A stretch of 16,966 nt of DNA from JAAYDY01 sp964500225 (lineage in GTDB: Bacteria > Planctomycetota > Phycisphaerae > FEN-1346 > JAACEH01), in NCBI GenBank assembly GCA_964500225.1, contig CAZCOA010000051.1, forward strand, positions 1 through 16,966, given 5' to 3'. Every line of letters begins with the position of its first letter. The stretch's first letter is position 1. Shown here one piece after another: positions 14,400-16,966 of this stretch. The notes below the pieces were generated by a model. The model searched no databases. It was not told where the DNA came from and saw nothing but the letters and a program-made list of their open reading frames with translations. A program made the position numbers and the translations under genes.

Positions 14400-16706
14400 T
14401 CACGGCACAGGCATCCCATTCAGAATATTGACCAGTAACGACATATCACCCGGTTCAGCGCCCCCGTTGGTATCCAGGTCGAACGCATATGCGTGGAACC
14501 CCGTCGTATCCATCCCGTTCAGCCGGTTCACCAAGGCGCTCATGTCGGTCGGCTCCGCGCCGCCGTTGCCGTCGATATCGCCCAGTACTCGACACGTGAA
14601 CGGAATCTGCACTTCCGCCCTACCCGCCACGTCGCCCGTGGCCACTACCGACAGCGTCAGCGGGCCAACCGCCCCAAGCGACCGGTCGCTGCCGTAGATC
14701 AACTTCTCCAGATCCGTACTGCCCGGCAACACATCCACCTCGCCCGGCCCACTGCCAGCCACTTTCGACACCGCAATCGCCACCGACGAGTTGCCGTTCA
14801 AGTCGTTGACCGTCACCGTCAGCTTTACCTTGTGACCATTCCTGGCAAGGATGGCCGGCGTATTCTGATACACCCAGTCCAGCCCATCTTCCGTCGCCAC
14901 GGAGATCACCGGGTCGCCGGTGGCGGCAATAATGTTCGCGCCGTCGTTCAGCACCGTGCCCGGTAGTGCAATCGACGTGCCCACGAAGCTGAAGGCCGGC
15001 GCTGGATCATAACCGCCGTAACTCTCGATGGTTACAAACACTTCCGTCACTGCCACACCATCCCACGCGTAGTAGAACCGCGCCACGATCGCCCCGGGCG
15101 CGATGCTGGCCAGAGACACGGCGTTAGAGACCAGGCCGTTATGTCCATAGGCTAGAGTCGTGGGGTCGCTACTGTTGGATGTCGCGCCGAGGATAAACGG
15201 GCTCCACGCGTACACGGCCGGACTCCAACGGTCCGCCAGATCCGGTCCCGACCACCCGCGTATCTGGTCCGGATCGGCTGTAAAATGGCTCGCATCCGCC
15301 CCGCTCAGGACGGCACGCGCTCCGAACCCGATCACGTTGCCCGTGAAGCCGTTCGTATTCTCCATGAGCAGGTCGAAGTACATTAGCCCGTTTTCGGTGT
15401 CGAACTGGGCTGTGCCGATGGTCAGGAAAGGTCCTTGGGGCTGGGGCTTGGATGCCTCCGGCGTGTTGCCGTAGGCTCCTTGGTTTATTCGATTTCCATT
15501 TGGCATCGGTTCCATCGCATAGGCCAACGCCGGGTTGCCCGCATCGATACACGGACTCGTTGCGGTATCGTTCACCCACATTCCGACCGATGGATCGTAC
15601 CGGCCACCGACGCTCTGAAGGTGATAGTCGCCCGCCGATGCGAACAGCGGCAGCACGTCGATGTTGCCGGCACCCCATGTGAGCGTCACCGTCCCCGTGC
15701 CGCCCGTCTCCAGGAACACACCGGCCTGGCCGCCCTGAACGTCGCTGTAGGCCACCGACAGCGTCGCCCCGGCCTCCAGAGACATCTGATTGCCGCCGTC
15801 GGCCGCCGTGTTGGCCCAGAAAATGCAACTGTCCACCACGACGCTGCTGCCCGTCTGGAAGCACGCCATTCCGCCGCCGTGGCCGACGCGCGGCACACTG
15901 CCGCCCTCCAGGTCCACGCCGCGTGCCTCGTTGGCGGCAACCGTATTGTTGACAACCTGGGCCGCGACATCGTAACCGACGAACAGCCCGCCGCCCACTT
16001 CGTCGGCGATATTCTCGTCCACGACGTTGTTGCGAACTTCGGCCACGACCGACTCGAACAAGCAGATGCCGCCGCCGTCCCATGCGGCCTCATTCCCGGA
16101 AATGCGGTTGCCCGACAGAACCACCGTGGCCACTCCGCCTTCGCCGCACACGAACACGCCGCCGCCCCAACCCTGGGCCGTATTGCTTGAAATCGTGTTG
16201 TTACTGATTTCCACCGTCGATGTGCCGACCACGCTGATGCCGCCGCCATCAGCCGCCGTCTGGTTCAGGGCGATGACGTTGAAACGAATCACCGGCGAGG
16301 CATTGGCCACATGGATACCGCCGGCCCGGGAGGGCGATACGGCGGCATAGGCGCCGTTGGTCACCGTAAACCCTTCCAGCACCGCCGGATAGGCCCCCTG
16401 CCCTTCGCCGTTGGCGATGGTGACACAGGTGCCCGCGGCCGATCCATTGATGATTGTCGCCGCTACAACAGACGGGTTGCCGGGATTGGTGCTGCGGACG
16501 GTGACACTCTTGCCGGAGAAGTCGATACACTCGCTGTAGGTGCCTGGCGCGACAACGATGGTATCGCCGTCGCCGGCAGCGTTGATCGCCGCCTGAATGG
16601 TGGGATACCCGCCAGGGCCGACAGTGAGCGTCGCGGAATGGGCAACGGCCGCGCAGATGGCAACGGTTGCCAAGCACAGGCCAACACGTACGATAGAAAG
16701 CCGCAT
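14400..16706 (-). CDS. secreted right-handed beta-helix protein with dockerin-like C-terminus
   Basis: 768-residue protein. Residues 1-24 are a signal peptide. Residues about 26-410 form a right-handed parallel beta-helix: the opening GYPTIQAAINAAGDGDTIVV is typical of pectate-lyase-like and parallel-helix proteins, and rungs of about 27-30 residues recur with N(x)nN..A...GGG near 143-156, 170-183, 200-213 and 226-240. No lyase catalytic residues are evident. Residues about 427-583 match the domain in the neighbouring PEP-CTERM protein. Residues about 584-705 look like an Ig-like beta domain. Residues 709-766 contain two calcium-loop-like repeats, DIDGNGGAEPTD and DLDTNGGAEPGD, each followed by a helix (MSALVNRLNG; MSLLVNILNG), as in dockerins. 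The ATG at 16706 is supported by the signal peptide and AGGAGT 7 bases upstream. Likely cell-surface or extracellular. Confidence 0.88.
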   Translation of the reverse strand: MRLSIVRVGLCLATVAICAAVAHSATLTVGPGGYPTIQAAINAAGDGDTIVVAPGTYSECIDFSGKSVTVRSTNPGNPSVVAATIINGSAAGTCVTIANGEGQGAYPAVLEGFTVTNGAYAAVSPSRAGGIHVANASPVIRFNVIALNQTAADGGGISVVGTSTVEISNNTISSNTAQGWGGGVFVCGEGGVATVVLSGNRISGNEAAWDGGGICLFESVVAEVRNNVVDENIADEVGGGLFVGYDVAAQVVNNTVAANEARGVDLEGGSVPRVGHGGGMACFQTGSSVVVDSCIFWANTAADGGNQMSLEAGATLSVAYSDVQGGQAGVFLETGGTGTVTLTWGAGNIDVLPLFASAGDYHLQSVGGRYDPSVGMWVNDTATSPCIDAGNPALAYAMEPMPNGNRINQGAYGNTPEASKPQPQGPFLTIGTAQFDTENGLMYFDLLMENTNGFTGNVIGFGARAVLSGADASHFTADPDQIRGWSGPDLADRWSPAVYAWSPFILGATSNSSDPTTLAYGHNGLVSNAVSLASIAPGAIVARFYYAWDGVAVTEVFVTIESYGGYDPAPAFSFVGTSIALPGTVLNDGANIIAATGDPVISVATEDGLDWVYQNTPAILARNGHKVKLTVTVNDLNGNSSVAIAVSKVAGSGPGEVDVLPGSTDLEKLIYGSDRSLGAVGPLTLSVVATGDVAGRAEVQIPFTCRVLGDIDGNGGAEPTDMSALVNRLNGMDTTGFHAYAFDLDTNGGAEPGDMSLLVNILNGMPVP

Positions 16707-16713
16707 CGCGACA

Positions 16714-16719
16714 ACTCCT
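16714..16719 (-). promoter_or_regulatory. ribosome binding site deciding the beta-helix gene start
   Basis: It reads AGGAGT on the minus strand, 7 bases before the ATG at 16706. It supports this start over an in-frame ATG at 16808 that would add 34 non-signal residues. Confidence 0.65.
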
Positions 16720-16743
16720 AACGGATTTCTCTCGTGTGGTCTA

Positions 16744-16774
16744 GTTCCCTGGGCTGCTCCCCGCAACAAGGAAC
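16744..16774 (-). promoter_or_regulatory. stem-loop in the leader of the beta-helix mRNA
   Basis: In the minus-strand transcript GUUCCUUG pairs with CAGGGAAC (one G-U pair), continued by UUGC/GCAG across a two-base bulge and closed by a GGGGA loop. It ends 37 bases before the start codon and just upstream of the ribosome site. I could not match it to a known riboswitch class. Confidence 0.4.
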
Positions 16775-16856
16775 AGTGGTTACGGCAGTCGAACCAACAC
16801 TCCCCCACTTCGGTAGGTGCTTTAGGCGAGTCGCAAAACCCCTCTCAACCGTAGTG

Positions 16857-16884
16857 AATATAACATATGATGCGACAATGTCAA
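16857..16884 (-). promoter_or_regulatory. strong promoter of the beta-helix / PEP-CTERM genes
   Basis: On the minus strand: perfect TTGACA (16879-16884), a 16-base spacer, then TATATT (16857-16862), with an extended -10 TG one base upstream of it. A run of T ends at the -35 (A run 16883-16891 on the plus strand), which could act as an UP element. This AT-rich block stands out in GC-rich surroundings. Transcription would start near 16850, giving a leader of about 144 bases. Confidence 0.7.
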
Positions 16885-16966
16885 AAAAAAAGAAGCCCCC
16901 TTCCGCTTATCGAGCAACTAACGCCCGCCCGCCATACGGTCCCCCCGCCACCCCCCCGCCCGCCCC

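Noticed and set aside
16707..16850. Known riboswitch (cyclic di-GMP, cobalamin, SAM) in the beta-helix leader
   Set aside because: Hairpins are present, but I could not align the conserved cores of these classes by eye.
16885..16966. C-rich window end as a repeat or origin element
   Set aside because: It is simple low-complexity C/G-rich sequence with no periodic unit, DnaA box cluster or gene.

Overview
This GC-rich window looks like a chromosomal segment of a Planctomycetota bacterium, most likely of the Phycisphaerae type. The evidence is a PEP-CTERM protein, a secreted beta-helix protein with a dockerin-like tail, a PDZ protein with a HEAT-like segment, a DUF2617-type protein, and an alpha/alpha-toroid protein fused to DUF4159-like modules. 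These families are recognised by eye; no database search was run. I see no insertion sequence, integrase, CRISPR array or phage gene, and coding density is high.

Layout. (1) 3-89: tRNA-Leu(GAG) with an encoded CCA, followed by a small two-helix membrane protein (186-527, +). (2) 3665 down to 558, minus strand: a tight four-gene cluster encoding a short lipoprotein-like protein, a secreted PDZ protein, dTDP-glucose 4,6-dehydratase (rfbB) and an amidohydrolase-2 family protein. (3) 3812-7914, plus strand: a DUF2617-type protein behind a perfect TATAAT, then a PIN-PhoH protein with its own promoter candidate, a stand-alone tRNA-binding OB-fold protein and recN. (4) 8101-13469, plus strand: two large exported proteins joined by an ATGA overlap, namely a toroid protein with duplicated DUF4159-like modules and a 975-residue TPR protein. 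(5) 13497-13562: two hairpins between convergent transcription units. (6) 16706 down to 13616, minus strand: a beta-helix protein with a dockerin-like tail, then a PEP-CTERM protein, behind a strong promoter and a leader of about 144 nt. The last ~80 bases (16885-16966) are a C-rich stretch in which I see no gene.

How the genes may work together. Regions 4 and 6 encode export-directed proteins that probably form envelope or surface assemblies. The clearest unexplained signal is that the two neighbouring secreted proteins of region 6 share a domain of about 160 residues, although one ends in a PEP-CTERM sorting signal and the other in a dockerin-like module. Region 3 combines RNA and DNA maintenance functions (PIN-PhoH RNase/helicase-like, tRNA-binding fold, RecN). 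Region 2 links nucleotide-sugar synthesis (dTDP-4-keto-6-deoxyglucose) with two envelope proteins of unknown role.
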